Assembly: GCF_030817275.1 (NCBI RefSeq)
Contig: NZ_JAUSZD010000002.1
Coordinates: 7,724,501-7,788,500 of the forward strand
Length of the DNA: 64,000 nt
Reading direction: 5' to 3'
Source: Paenibacillus sp. V4I7
Lineage (GTDB): Bacteria; Bacillota; Bacilli; Paenibacillales; NBRC-103111
The notes under the pieces are model-generated. The model searched no databases and was not told the DNA's origin. It worked only from the letters and a program-made list of their open reading frames with translations. Below are positions 15,477 to 24,548 of this stretch, in pieces (position 1 is the first letter of the stretch; each line of letters opens with the position of its first letter). A program made the position numbers and the translations under genes.

Positions 15477-18400
15477 GTGATTATTCTGTTTCACGCTTTG
15501 ATTACCAATTTTGCTATTATAACGATTTTTGTATTATTCGTGGAACAGTTTTTCATTACGGCGAAACTAGATCAGAAGCCTACATGGCTCTATAAGATTT
15601 CCGTAGGACTTTCTCATGGCGTGTTGGTTGTTGTCCTCATACACTTTGGTGTCAACGTTGATGATCACGTTAGTATTAATTTTCGAGGAGTAGCCTTGCT
15701 GCTTGCTACTTATCTAGGAGGATTCACCTCCTTAAGTATTACATTTGCATGCTTATGGGTAGGGCGCTTCTTCCTTGAAGGTCACATTGATATTCCGCAG
15801 CTAATATTTGGAACAGTAGCCGTCACTGGGGTAAGTCTTATATTTGCTAGAACACGTTCGTATTGGCTTAAATGGGTTTATGGAGGAGTCATTTTCTATC
15901 CGTCCTATTATGCGATGACGTGGCTTGTTTATCGAACGCCGCTTGATATCATTATCAGCTATATTGGCGTTCAGATGCTCTGTGTGTTTCTTGTTTCTTG
16001 TTTTCTGCGATATTTAGTCCGGGCTCGTGAATATAAGCAGCAGGTTTATCAAGTGGAGCAGGAACTTATCGATATGCTGCGGTTTCAAGCAGGGTTTACG
16101 TTTAAAATCCATAAACATCTGGATCAATACGTTTACATCTTATTTGAAGGACAGCTGGTCTATCAACTTGGTCTGAGGCCTAGTCAATTCATCGGCAAAG
16201 AATTGGACGAAATCCATGGATTAAGTGAAGAGTTTAAACAATTAACTAAGCATTATTATGATATAGCTTGGCAGGGGGAGCGAGTCACGTTTGAATACGA
16301 CTGGGGTGGTTATACAATACTTGTTAACCTACAGCCGATATATAAATATGGTTCCGTCAATGAAGTGATTGGATCTGCCGTGGATGTGACCGAGCACCGT
16401 GCAGCGCAAATCAAAGCGAGAGTCAGAGATGAGCAGTATCGGACGTTGGTGGAAAATTCGGAGGATTTTATTTTCAGATTTCGACTGGACGGAAGCATAT
16501 CCTCTACGAACTACAAAATGCATCAGACCTTTCAGCTAGAGCCAGAGCAAGTAAAGGGACAGCAATTAACGGACCTGGTCCAGATGGATGATCCCGAGAA
16601 GTGGGAGCGGACATTCGTACAAACGATTGAGAGAGGGAAAACGCAACAATTTGCGATCAATTTCCTGCTTCCGGATGGCAATCAGCATGCGTATAACGTC
16701 ACTTTGTCCCCTTTATTCAATGAGGATAAAACAGAAATCACCGGCGTCACCGGCACGGTCCATGATATAACCGACTTAAAGAAGCGGGAAGAAGCAGATG
16801 AGTCCAACAGGGCGAAGAGTAAGTTTCTAGCTAGGATGAGTCATGAAATACGCACGCCCCTGAACGGTATTATTGGACTTTCTTTACTTTTACAACGAAC
16901 CGAATTGACGGCGATTCAGAAGGATTATTTGGACAAAATTGATTGTTCCTCGAATGTCCTGCTTGCAACGATTAACGATATTCTTGATTTTTCGAAAATA
17001 GAGGCAGGGAAAATGACCTTAGAGGGGGTGGATTTCTCACTAGAACTATCGCTCCAAAAGGTGGCCGATCTGGTCAGCGTATCTATAGGCAAGAAGCGAA
17101 TCGAGATCATGCTGGATACTCCAGCAGATTTACCAGATATCGTTAGCGGGGATTCATTTCGATTAGAACAAGTGCTCATAAATTTATCTAATAATGCAAT
17201 TAAATTTACCAAGCAAGGCTATATCCGATTGAAAGTACGGCTCGAGAAATATGTGGACGAAGGAGTCGTTGTTTCTTTTGCGATGGAAGACTCTGGAATT
17301 GGTATTTCTAAGGAGCAGCTATCGCAGCTATTCTTACCATTCTCGCAAGCGGATACATCTATAAGCCGCAGGTATGGAGGTACCGGATTAGGACTTGTCA
17401 TTTGTCAGCATTTGGTGCAGTCTATGGGGGGCGTCTTGCAGGTGGATACAGTACTTGGGGAAGGCAGCCGCTTTTATTTTAGCCTGATGTTTGGTACAAA
17501 GGGCAATGTAGGGAAAGCGGCAAATCGGCTTCACAAGCACGTTGGGCTGCCGCAGGGGAATAACCGTGCGCTCTTAGCTGAAGATCATCTCGTTGTTGCG
17601 CAGCATATATCTGAGCTCCTAGGTTCCTTTCAGTTTCATGTGGATACGGTTACAACCTCATTCGATCTGTTTGCCTCATTTGAACATGATAGCGCGAACA
17701 AGTTGGCAAATGACTATATATTCTTGGATATGCAAATGGATCAAATGCAGCATCCCGCCACTTGGCGCCATGTCTTAGCTTCGATAGATCGCTCACAGAC
17801 GAGAGTGATTGCGTTTACAACACTTGAAGGCAGAGAGGAAATGTCCGAATTGCCGTCAGAGCTGAAAGCGGATGCAGTTATTGTTAAGCCCGTCAGCAGG
17901 CTGACATTGCAGAACTGTTTACACGCTTTGAATCAACGTAGACTGGAGGCATTTCAAGCCTCTGAAAACAATTTCATGGATGTAAATAAATCGACTTCCA
18001 TGTCCAAAGGCAGTATTTTAGTTGCTGAGGATAATGAAATTAATCAATTGGTGATTATTGGCCTGCTTGAACAATTAGGTTACCAAGCGGTTATTGCGCA
18101 GAATGGCTATGAAGTCCTCGAACTTGTTGATCAGCAGGAATGGAAACTGATTCTAATGGATATTCATATGCCTCAGATGGATGGTTATGAGGCAACACAG
18201 AGGCTGAGGAAGATCAAGCTGATGAATAGGATCCCGATTATTGCCCTCACGGCAGATGTCATGATGCAGGAACGGTCGGAAGTTCTTAAACTTGGGCTGA
18301 ATGACATCTTGATTAAACCAGTAGATGAAAAGCAGCTTTCCGATATGCTTGAGAAATGGTTTAATCCGAGTTGGTTATTTGAAATCGAGGGTGTAGACAC

Positions 18401-18743
18401 CACACAAATAATGAGAAACATCGATCATAAAATACATATTTTTCAATATATGATGGAGAAATTCAAGCAGGATTACCGTAACTTCTCAGAGCAATTTTAC
18501 CTACTTATCACCAATCAGGAGAATACGACTGCACGCAGGATGGTTCATACGCTTAAAGGTATTGCTGCCAATTTCTACGCGGAGCCGTTGTTAACGGCGG
18601 TTCTGGCTTTGGAAAAAGAGATGGTAAACGAAATAAATTTGGCTGTCTGTCATGAGGGGATTATACGTATTCAGAATGAGATTGATCGGATACTTGGCGT
18701 GAAGCAAGATGTCCTGCAAGCAAATTACTGGAGTGTTAGATGA
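15477..18743 (+). CDS. Hybrid sensor histidine kinase: 5TM sensor, PAS, HisKA, HATPase, two receivers, Hpt
   Basis: A 1088-residue membrane kinase. Residues 1-190 contain six or so hydrophobic segments like the 5TMR_LYT sensor module. Two PAS domains follow (about 200-300 and 320-435), the second ending in GVTGTVHDITDLKKREEADE. HisKA has FLARMSHEIRTPLNGIIGLS (His near 455), HATPase has NNAIKFT, DSGIGI and GGTGLGL. The first receiver (about 695-810) keeps IFLDMQM and IVKPV; the second (about 842-960) is canonical, with LMDIHMPQMDGYEA and LIKPVDE. The C-terminal Hpt carries MVHTLKGIAANFYAE with the phospho-His near 1022. The start is a GTG just after the EAL gene stop, so translation is coupled. 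The Hpt could pass phosphate to a separate regulator, possibly the divergent OmpR-type one. Confidence 0.92.
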   Translation: MIILFHALITNFAIITIFVLFVEQFFITAKLDQKPTWLYKISVGLSHGVLVVVLIHFGVNVDDHVSINFRGVALLLATYLGGFTSLSITFACLWVGRFFLEGHIDIPQLIFGTVAVTGVSLIFARTRSYWLKWVYGGVIFYPSYYAMTWLVYRTPLDIIISYIGVQMLCVFLVSCFLRYLVRAREYKQQVYQVEQELIDMLRFQAGFTFKIHKHLDQYVYILFEGQLVYQLGLRPSQFIGKELDEIHGLSEEFKQLTKHYYDIAWQGERVTFEYDWGGYTILVNLQPIYKYGSVNEVIGSAVDVTEHRAAQIKARVRDEQYRTLVENSEDFIFRFRLDGSISSTNYKMHQTFQLEPEQVKGQQLTDLVQMDDPEKWERTFVQTIERGKTQQFAINFLLPDGNQHAYNVTLSPLFNEDKTEITGVTGTVHDITDLKKREEADESNRAKSKFLARMSHEIRTPLNGIIGLSLLLQRTELTAIQKDYLDKIDCSSNVLLATINDILDFSKIEAGKMTLEGVDFSLELSLQKVADLVSVSIGKKRIEIMLDTPADLPDIVSGDSFRLEQVLINLSNNAIKFTKQGYIRLKVRLEKYVDEGVVVSFAMEDSGIGISKEQLSQLFLPFSQADTSISRRYGGTGLGLVICQHLVQSMGGVLQVDTVLGEGSRFYFSLMFGTKGNVGKAANRLHKHVGLPQGNNRALLAEDHLVVAQHISELLGSFQFHVDTVTTSFDLFASFEHDSANKLANDYIFLDMQMDQMQHPATWRHVLASIDRSQTRVIAFTTLEGREEMSELPSELKADAVIVKPVSRLTLQNCLHALNQRRLEAFQASENNFMDVNKSTSMSKGSILVAEDNEINQLVIIGLLEQLGYQAVIAQNGYEVLELVDQQEWKLILMDIHMPQMDGYEATQRLRKIKLMNRIPIIALTADVMMQERSEVLKLGLNDILIKPVDEKQLSDMLEKWFNPSWLFEIEGVDTTQIMRNIDHKIHIFQYMMEKFKQDYRNFSEQFYLLITNQENTTARRMVHTLKGIAANFYAEPLLTAVLALEKEMVNEINLAVCHEGIIRIQNEIDRILGVKQDVLQANYWSVR

Positions 18744-18758
18744 CTGGTTGTAAAGTTG

Positions 18759-18789
18759 GAAGCTGCCGCGGCGGCTTCTTTCTTTTTTT
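18759..18789 (+). terminator. Terminator of the EAL-kinase operon
   Basis: GAAGCTGCC and GGCGGCTTC pair (one G-U) and are followed by a T-rich run. Confidence 0.8.
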
Positions 18790-18880
18790 GAGGAAGAGAA
18801 AATTGAATGATAATCTGGAAGAGAAAGTAAATGAAACTTTTTCCTATTTCTGACGTTTTAGAAGATGTGGTACCTTAGTT

Positions 18881-19216
18881 ATGGAGGGGATAGTTATTCG
18901 AAACAATATCGCATTAGCTGTGCTAATTCAATTTATCGCGTGGGTAATACTTGTTGTTTCATTGACTTTAGAGCCGTTTAGTTGGTTTTTACTGCCAAAT
19001 GTAAATAACACTCCAGCATTTATCACCGTTACAATATGGTTCATACAATCTTTAATCGTTGCTCATCTCATTGGTTATTTCGTCAATAAATTATTGAATA
19101 GATATAAAATATCGGATATAGATTGGAAATTATCTGTACATCTTACTGTTTCTATTCTTCATATCGTTGTCATCAGTGTTCTGATCATTGTCTTTGCGGG
19201 ATTTGAAGATTTATAG
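18881..19216 (+). CDS. Small membrane protein, three or four predicted helices
   Basis: A hydrophobic protein of up to 111 residues with helices near 10-32, 45-68 and 85-107, separated by short loops; I do not recognise a family. The first ATG lies just ahead of GGAGGGG, which then sits inside the first codons, so translation may begin slightly later at a non-ATG codon. The region is more A/T-rich than its neighbours. It ends at the first codons of the PhzF reading frame and may be co-transcribed with that gene. Confidence 0.6.
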   Translation: MEGIVIRNNIALAVLIQFIAWVILVVSLTLEPFSWFLLPNVNNTPAFITVTIWFIQSLIVAHLIGYFVNKLLNRYKISDIDWKLSVHLTVSILHIVVISVLIIVFAGFEDL

Positions 19217-19236
19217 TGAAAAGGCAGGAGTCCTAT

Positions 19237-20130
19237 ATGAGAACAATAAAAGTTTATCATTACGATGCATTCAGTCATATTCCTAATATGGGTAACCCTG
19301 CGGGCGTCGTATTGGATGGCGAAACGCTTTCTGACGTTGACATGCAAAAAATAGCAGAGAAAGTTGGTTTTAATGAAACGGCTTTCCCGCTTAAGTCCGA
19401 AATAGCTGATCTCAAGATTCGCTTTTTTACACCTGGTCATGAAATGAACCTCTGTGGCCATGCTACAATGGCAACCCTTTATGCCTTGAAAACTAAAGGG
19501 TTGCTTGGGGATCAAACCGATCTGACGATTGAAACAAAAGCAGGCGTGTTATCGATTAGACTTGACTCGCATCTGTATAAAGGGATTTACATAACGATGC
19601 AGCAAGCTCCTCCACAATTCCAAGAGTTTAATGGCTCATTAGAACAATTGGCATCTGTTATGGGGATTCAAGAAGAAGATATTGAAACCAATCTTCCAAC
19701 ATTGTATGGAAGCACAGGCATATGGACGTTGTTAGTTCCGATAAAAAACCTTAGTGCTTTCAAAGCAATGAAACCGAATAATAAGTACTTTCCAGAGGTA
19801 TTAAAAGAAATGCCAAAGGCGTCTGTTCATCCTTTCTGCTTAGAAACATACGATGTATATTCGCACATGCATGCTCGTCATTTTTCATCTCCATTTTCCG
19901 GTACGATGGAGGATCCGGTTACTGGAACTGCTTCTGGAGTAATGGGTGCTTATTATGCCAAATATATAAACAAGGAAGCAGACTCTCCACTAAACCTTTT
20001 GATTGAGCAAGGTCATGAAATGGGCAGGGATGGCAGAATTCACGTAACAGTAACAACTAGCAACGGTCAGAATGAAATAGCGATTACGGGTACTGCTGTT
20101 CTTGTTAAAGATTTCGAGGTTTTCATATAA
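19237..20130 (+). CDS. PhzF family isomerase/epimerase
   Basis: This 297-residue protein belongs to the PhzF family, whose two-fold diaminopimelate epimerase-like fold catalyses isomerisation without cofactors. Signature segments are YDAFSHIPNMGNPAGVVLDG, VGFNETAFP (catalytic Glu near residue 47), FFTPGHEMNLCGHATMATLY and DPVTGTASGVMGAYYAKY. Although PhzF itself acts in phenazine synthesis, no other phenazine genes are present, so the substrate is unknown. An in-frame GTG at 19216 is possible, but the ATG at 19237 has AGGCAGGAG at the right distance. Confidence 0.92.
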   Translation: MRTIKVYHYDAFSHIPNMGNPAGVVLDGETLSDVDMQKIAEKVGFNETAFPLKSEIADLKIRFFTPGHEMNLCGHATMATLYALKTKGLLGDQTDLTIETKAGVLSIRLDSHLYKGIYITMQQAPPQFQEFNGSLEQLASVMGIQEEDIETNLPTLYGSTGIWTLLVPIKNLSAFKAMKPNNKYFPEVLKEMPKASVHPFCLETYDVYSHMHARHFSSPFSGTMEDPVTGTASGVMGAYYAKYINKEADSPLNLLIEQGHEMGRDGRIHVTVTTSNGQNEIAITGTAVLVKDFEVFI

Positions 20131-20174
20131 GCTTATATAGCCTATTTTTTTATTCTTTAACTTGGGGGAGTCCG

Positions 20175-20551
20175 GTGAAGAAACGTTGGTTGTTCATCCT
20201 TGGCCTACTAGTAGTAGTAACTGGCCTATTTATATACAGGACATACAGCAACCAGATTCTATCTATATATAAATCCGGCGCTAACGATTGGAACAAATAA
20301 CAGAAATTCAAAGGATCGGAAATGAAAAGACGTTTCAGTCGTTAGAAAGATCTTTTCGTCATCAAAAACGTGCAGATCCGAAAGAAAATGCGCTGGTGGA
20401 AGCTCCATTTTATAAAATTGAGGAAAAGAAACGAGTTGGCCAAGACTCCATTGAATTATGGGTTTCAGAGCGGAAAGTTGGCATTCAGCAGAATGGTAAA
20501 TACCGAAAAATCGAGGGGAAGTATAGCGGAAGCAATTCAATCTATAATTGA
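20175..20551 (+). pseudogene. Single-pass membrane protein gene split by a frameshift
   Basis: A GTG start behind GGGGGAG opens a frame that encodes 41 residues: a positively charged start and one helix (KKRWLFILGLLVVVTGLFIY) followed by RTYSNQILSIYKSGAND, then ends at 20298-20300. An overlapping frame open from about 20288 to 20551 encodes LEQITEIQRIGNEKTFQS and about 70 further hydrophilic residues (KIEEKKRVGQDSIELWVSER). Adding one base near 20286-20289 would join both into one protein of about 125 residues with an N-terminal anchor and an extracytoplasmic domain. The second frame has no Shine-Dalgarno site of its own. This may be a real mutation, a sequencing error or a very unusual overlap. 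Family not recognised. Confidence 0.6.
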
Positions 20552-20652
20552 AACTATTAGATAAGTTGACTATCTATGGTTTCGAATGAAATCTTCTACT
20601 TTGAGTAATAATATCGTGAAGTATATTTTGCGATAATAAAGGAGGGATTTCT

Positions 20653-20850
20653 TTGGATCAAAATGAATTGCACAAGAAGCTTGAACGCCCTAGCTGGGCA
20701 AAAACCTCGAATCCGGAAGAGAATATGGATAACGTTATCTCGAATAATGTGGAAGATGAGGAAGCTCCGTCTAACTATCAAGCGATGGGTGAAAGCTACA
20801 GCGATACGACGAACTTTGAAGTTAATAAAGAGCCTGGCCGATTAAATTAA
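20653..20850 (+). CDS. Small acidic hydrophilic protein, unknown function
   Basis: A 65-residue protein with a strong Shine-Dalgarno site (AAAGGAGGG) about 9 bases ahead of a TTG start. It contains no helix long enough for a membrane segment, is rich in E, D, N and S, and reads like a disordered small protein (PSWAKTSNPEENMDNVISNN). Small proteins of this kind are common in spore formers, but I do not recognise a family. A terminator follows directly, which supports a real gene. Confidence 0.6.
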   Translation: MDQNELHKKLERPSWAKTSNPEENMDNVISNNVEDEEAPSNYQAMGESYSDTTNFEVNKEPGRLN

Positions 20851-20861
20851 AATGAAAAAAG

Positions 20862-20889
20862 AGCCATGTTGAGAGTTTTCAACATGGCT
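20862..20889. terminator. Terminator after the small acidic protein gene
   Basis: AGCCATGTTGA and TCAACATGGCT form an 11-bp stem with A-rich and T-rich flanks; it may also serve the HxlR gene from the other side. Confidence 0.8.
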
Positions 20890-20947
20890 TTCTTATTGTT
20901 AATTAATGTAGATTCGCTCGTTACCTCTCTCTGCAATCTGTCCTTGT

Positions 20948-21292
20948 TTAAACGGACTCTTTATTTCTTGTATGCTCCATATAATCGACTCCCCAGTCTC
21001 CTAACAGCTGCAGGACAGGAATCAGTCTTTGACCGATTGGTGTAAGTGAATATTCGACTTTCGGTGGAACTTGGCGGTAAACCTCGCGATGGACTAATCC
21101 GTCGCTTTCGAGATCCCTGAGGGTATTTGTAAGCATCGACTGGGTTACTTCCGGTATCGCTTTATGAATCTCACTGAATCGTCTTGCCGTATCATGCAGC
21201 AACCACAGAATAATCACCTTCCATTTCCCTCCGATTAAACTTTGTGCAGTAAACATGGGACATTTTAAAAACTCTTCTCCGTACTTCTTCAT
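20948..21292 (-). CDS. HxlR family winged-helix regulator
   Basis: A 114-residue transcription factor with the HxlR pattern CPMFTAQSLIGGKWKVIILW, then FSEIHKAIPEVTQSMLTNTL, RDLESDGLVHREVY and VEYSLTPIGQRLIPVL. The cysteine at position 11 matches the redox-sensing Cys of YodB/CatR/HypR-like members. It is divergent from the stalk-SnoaL and QorB-like genes. HxlR proteins next to quinone reductases (for example the ytfH-qorB neighbourhood in E. coli) commonly respond to quinones or electrophiles, so such a role is plausible here. Confidence 0.92.
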   Translation of the reverse strand: MKKYGEEFLKCPMFTAQSLIGGKWKVIILWLLHDTARRFSEIHKAIPEVTQSMLTNTLRDLESDGLVHREVYRQVPPKVEYSLTPIGQRLIPVLQLLGDWGVDYMEHTRNKESV

Positions 21293-21305
21293 TTATATTC
21301 CTCCA

Positions 21306-21327
21306 ATACTATGGTTTTTGATAGTAT
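21306..21327. promoter_or_regulatory. Candidate HxlR operator
   Basis: ATACTAT and ATAGTAT flank 8 bases, a perfect dyad 14-35 bases upstream of the HxlR start codon. The position fits autorepression; no binding evidence is available from sequence alone. Confidence 0.5.
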
Positions 21328-21551
21328 CTATTAAAAATAACAGTACTTGTGATTCTTGTAGGTATCTATTATTCTACTATTGTAGCAAATGCAAAACAAC
21401 AGTTCATTTTTTAAACTCGTTCCATTCACATGAAAGGGCTCTCGCTTTTAATCTTATTGAAGGGAGCACGTGGTACGAATTAATCTCGGCTTTTTGGCGA
21501 CATGTTGTAACCAATTGAGTTACATCAAAATTACAAGGAGGATTTTTTACT

Positions 21552-22760
21552 ATGAAAAAACGAATTGCTTCTTGCGTGGTAACCGGACTTTTTCTTATTT
21601 CGTCTTCGATGCCGGCTTTTGCTTCTGATGCAAAGGCAGATATCAAAATCATGATTGACGGGCAGCAGGAAACCTATACGGATGCCCCAATGATGCAAAA
21701 TAATCAAGTGTTGCTGCCGTTAAGAGCGGTTGTAACGAAACTGGGATTTCAAGATGACAATGAACATATTGTTTGGAATGCGGCTGAAAAAAGTGTCACT
21801 CTTCATAAAGACAATACCAAAATTTATTTCCGTTTGGGCAGTCAAGAAGCGAATGTCGGCGATAATCTGATAAGCTTGCCGGCAGCATCAGTTTTATCTG
21901 AAAATGGAAAAACATACGTTCCTGCCGATTTTTTTAAACAAATCTTAGGTAAACAAGTAACGTGGGACGCGTCCTCCAAATCTGTGTCTATCACAACAAG
22001 CAAGAAAGAAAAAGCAACCCTGGTTTTGAAAAGTTTCGAAACCGGAGATCCGGCAGCTATGGAGAAATGGATCAGCCCGGATACATACATTCAGCATAAT
22101 CTTGCTTTTCCAAGCGGCAGAGAGACTGTGATCGGGGCCATCAAGCAATTGAAAGGAGCCGGTGTGACGTATGATATCAAAAGGGTGATCGAAGACGGAG
22201 ATTATGTAGCCGCTCATGCCGAGGTTAACCTATTCGGTTCCAAAAAAGCGGTATTCGACATCTTCAGATTTGAAAATGGAAAGATCGTCGAGCATTGGGA
22301 CAATCTCCAGGATTTAGCCGCGCCCAATCCAAGCGGGCACTCGTTGGTAGACGGTGCGACCGAGGTTGCCGATCTGGATAAGACGGAGGCGAACAAAGCA
22401 CTTATCAATCAGTTTTATAAGGATGTCTTTATGGGCGAAAATCCAGCGGCATTTCCGACCTACTACAACGGCGATAATTATACCCAGCATAATCCTATGA
22501 TTGGCGATGGCGTGTCGACCGTGATGAAGGCTTTCGAGGAATTTGCCAAGCAGGGAGTCATTTCTGGTACTTCTACTATGCACAAGCTCATCGGTGAGGG
22601 CAACTTTGTTTTGGTCATTAGCGAATCGAATTTCGGCGGAAAGCCATCTGCCGTCTATGACCTTTTTCGGGTGGACAATGGTAAGATTGCAGAGCATTGG
22701 GATATTATTGAAGTCATTCCGCCGAAAGATCAATGGAAAAATGAAAACGGGAAGTTTTAA
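21552..22760 (+). CDS. Secreted stalk-domain protein with two SnoaL-like domains
   Basis: This 402-residue protein begins with a signal peptide (MKKRIASCVVTGLFLISSSM then PAFA-S). Residues about 30-150 are a copper amine oxidase N-terminal-like (stalk) domain with IMIDGQQETYTDAPMMQNNQ, VLLPLRAVVTKLGF and KTYVPADFFKQILG. Two SnoaL/nuclear transport factor-like domains follow (about 155-270 and 280-390), each ending in a similar phrase, GKIVEHWDNLQDL and GKIAEHWDIIEVI. SnoaL folds often bind small polyketide-like or aromatic ligands, but an enzyme activity cannot be assigned. AAGGAGGA precedes the ATG. It is probably co-transcribed with the reductase gene 30 bases downstream. The stalk-SnoaL-SnoaL combination is unusual. 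Confidence 0.85.
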   Translation: MKKRIASCVVTGLFLISSSMPAFASDAKADIKIMIDGQQETYTDAPMMQNNQVLLPLRAVVTKLGFQDDNEHIVWNAAEKSVTLHKDNTKIYFRLGSQEANVGDNLISLPAASVLSENGKTYVPADFFKQILGKQVTWDASSKSVSITTSKKEKATLVLKSFETGDPAAMEKWISPDTYIQHNLAFPSGRETVIGAIKQLKGAGVTYDIKRVIEDGDYVAAHAEVNLFGSKKAVFDIFRFENGKIVEHWDNLQDLAAPNPSGHSLVDGATEVADLDKTEANKALINQFYKDVFMGENPAAFPTYYNGDNYTQHNPMIGDGVSTVMKAFEEFAKQGVISGTSTMHKLIGEGNFVLVISESNFGGKPSAVYDLFRVDNGKIAEHWDIIEVIPPKDQWKNENGKF

Positions 22761-22790
22761 ATTTTAAACGAAGGAAGGAAGGAATTTATC

Positions 22791-23663
22791 ATGTCTATTG
22801 TAATTACAGGTGCTACAGGTCAACTTGGAGGTCTCGTTATTCAAAATCTTGTGGGCAAAAAGGTGCCCGCGAATCAAATTGTGGCTGTTGTTCGTAATGT
22901 GGAAAAAGCCTCCGCTCTTGCGGAACTTGGCATTGAATTGCGTCATGGGGATTATAATGATCAGGCATCGCTCGAAAAAGCATTTGCCGGAGCGTCCAAA
23001 CTGCTCTTTATCCCGAGTCCGGATGCCCATGATGAAACGTTGCGTATGACTCAACATACCAATGTAGTAAATGCAGCTAAGACTGCACAAGTAGGACATA
23101 TTTTATATTACGGATTTGCTTTTGGTGAGGAGTCCAAATTAGTTCTTGCTCCAACACATGTGTCTACGGAAAATCTCATTCGTACCACGAATATCCCTTA
23201 TACATTTCTACGCAATTCACTCTATTCAGATGTTTTCATTAACCCGCAGGCGATAGGTGCAGCCGTACAATTTGGAGCAGTGGTTACGAATGCCGGAGAT
23301 GGAAGAGTCAATACGGTGACTCGCAGCGATCTTGCTTTGGCCGGCGCCGTGGTACTTACACAGGAAGGTCACGAAAATAAATCGTATAATCTTGTTGCGA
23401 GTGAAACGTGGAGTTTCGGCGAACTGGCGCAAGTAATCTCGGAGGTATCCGATAAGCAAGTTGTTTACCAGTCCGTTTCGTTTGATGAGCAGAAGGGCAT
23501 TCTTTTACAAGCAGGTCTTCCTGAGCCTGTAGCAATCCTGTTCGCAGGGATTTATCAAGCTATTTCCGAAGGAGAGACATCGAAGACTTCCGATGACCTG
23601 AAGAAACTCATTGGGACCCTAACACCTCTTAAAGAAATCGTCAAGCAAGCTTTGCAGGGTTAA
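22791..23663 (+). CDS. NmrA-like NAD(P)H:quinone reductase (QorB/YtfG-like)
   Basis: A 290-residue atypical short-chain dehydrogenase. The Rossmann start SIVITGATGQLGGLVIQNL binds NADP(H). KVPANQIVAVVRNVEKASAL, GIELRHGDYNDQASLEKAF, FIPSPDAHDETL and YTFLRNSLYSDVF follow the pattern of E. coli QorB (YtfG), which reduces quinones. Repeated AAGG motifs give a good Shine-Dalgarno site. The divergent HxlR gene nearby strengthens the quinone-stress interpretation. Confidence 0.88.
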   Translation: MSIVITGATGQLGGLVIQNLVGKKVPANQIVAVVRNVEKASALAELGIELRHGDYNDQASLEKAFAGASKLLFIPSPDAHDETLRMTQHTNVVNAAKTAQVGHILYYGFAFGEESKLVLAPTHVSTENLIRTTNIPYTFLRNSLYSDVFINPQAIGAAVQFGAVVTNAGDGRVNTVTRSDLALAGAVVLTQEGHENKSYNLVASETWSFGELAQVISEVSDKQVVYQSVSFDEQKGILLQAGLPEPVAILFAGIYQAISEGETSKTSDDLKKLIGTLTPLKEIVKQALQG

Positions 23664-23690
23664 GGACGGCACTGTTTTTGAAAGTAATTT

Positions 23691-23735
23691 AAAAGACGAC
23701 TCAAATTCATTTCCTGAATTCTAGAGTCGTCTTTT
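23691..23735. terminator. Bidirectional terminator between convergent genes
   Basis: AAAAGACGACTC and GAGTCGTCTTTT form a 12-bp stem, extended by AATTCA/TGAATT pairing in the loop. It serves the QorB-like gene and the alpha/beta hydrolase gene. Confidence 0.9.
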
Positions 23736-23744
23736 TATTAATTG

Positions 23745-24497
23745 CTATAAGACTTTTGGAATATCGGTAACTTCCCTATTGGCTAGGAAGTTATGTAATA
23801 TAAGCTTCAATCCATCCGGATCGCTAAGCATCGGTAAATGCCCGGTATCCAGACTTTGCACCGATTGTGGAGAAAGATTTGAGATCATTTTATTCTGTAA
23901 GGAGAGACTGAATTCTTTATCTTTAGTTAGTTTCACATATAGCTTCGGTACAGCGGGAACGGACACATCGATAGGGTCTGTATAAACACGAACGGACTCT
24001 GGAACGAATCCTTTTACAATATCCGAAGTCTGCTCCGGTGTAAGGTCATTGCATAATCCGGCTCGGATCGCAGACTCGGGTGGTTTCGTACCCATTTTCC
24101 GCAAAATGGTAGACATCAGGATCCTCTTGGGGAATGGCAGAACGGATAAAAATGACCCCCCATTCTTCGGAATTGCCGCTCCAACTGCGACAAAGCCTAT
24201 CAAACGATCGGATAGTTCTGATGCAAGTCTAAGAGCGAGAACGCCTCCAAGTGAATGGGCAACAATAACAAACTTCGGAGTCTCCCATGCATCTACTTGC
24301 CTTTTCAAATGGCTCACATAATCCCCTAGAGTAAGCTCCTTCCTCGATTCAACAGAACCTTTCCTATTAGGGAAATCGATCTGTAAACAGGGATAATCAA
24401 GCCCCTCAATAACTTTGTCCCAGACGCCACTTTGCAAGCCTGCTCCATTAATAAATACGAAACCCGTCTTCTTATGTGTAAGTTCTTGTGTATTCAT
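23745..24497 (-). CDS. Alpha/beta hydrolase
   Basis: A 250-residue alpha/beta hydrolase fold protein. FVFINGAGLQSGVWDKVIEG forms the oxyanion region, the nucleophile S82 lies in VAHSLGGVLALRL and the catalytic His in LDTGHLPMLSDPDGL. Substrate unknown; related proteins act on small esters. There is no signal peptide. AGGAGG lies 9 bases before the ATG. It is divergent from a WYL-domain regulator across an 18-bp-arm palindrome, so it is the likely target of that regulator. Confidence 0.88.
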   Translation of the reverse strand: MNTQELTHKKTGFVFINGAGLQSGVWDKVIEGLDYPCLQIDFPNRKGSVESRKELTLGDYVSHLKRQVDAWETPKFVIVAHSLGGVLALRLASELSDRLIGFVAVGAAIPKNGGSFLSVLPFPKRILMSTILRKMGTKPPESAIRAGLCNDLTPEQTSDIVKGFVPESVRVYTDPIDVSVPAVPKLYVKLTKDKEFSLSLQNKMISNLSPQSVQSLDTGHLPMLSDPDGLKLILHNFLANREVTDIPKVL

Positions 24498-24548
24498 CTT
24501 TCATTTCCTCCTCGGATCATAGCTTATGATTGGTTTATAAGATGAGGA

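Noticed and set aside
19237..20130. PhzF gene considered as evidence of phenazine synthesis
   Set aside because: No other phz genes are present; PhzF-like isomerases are widespread with other roles.
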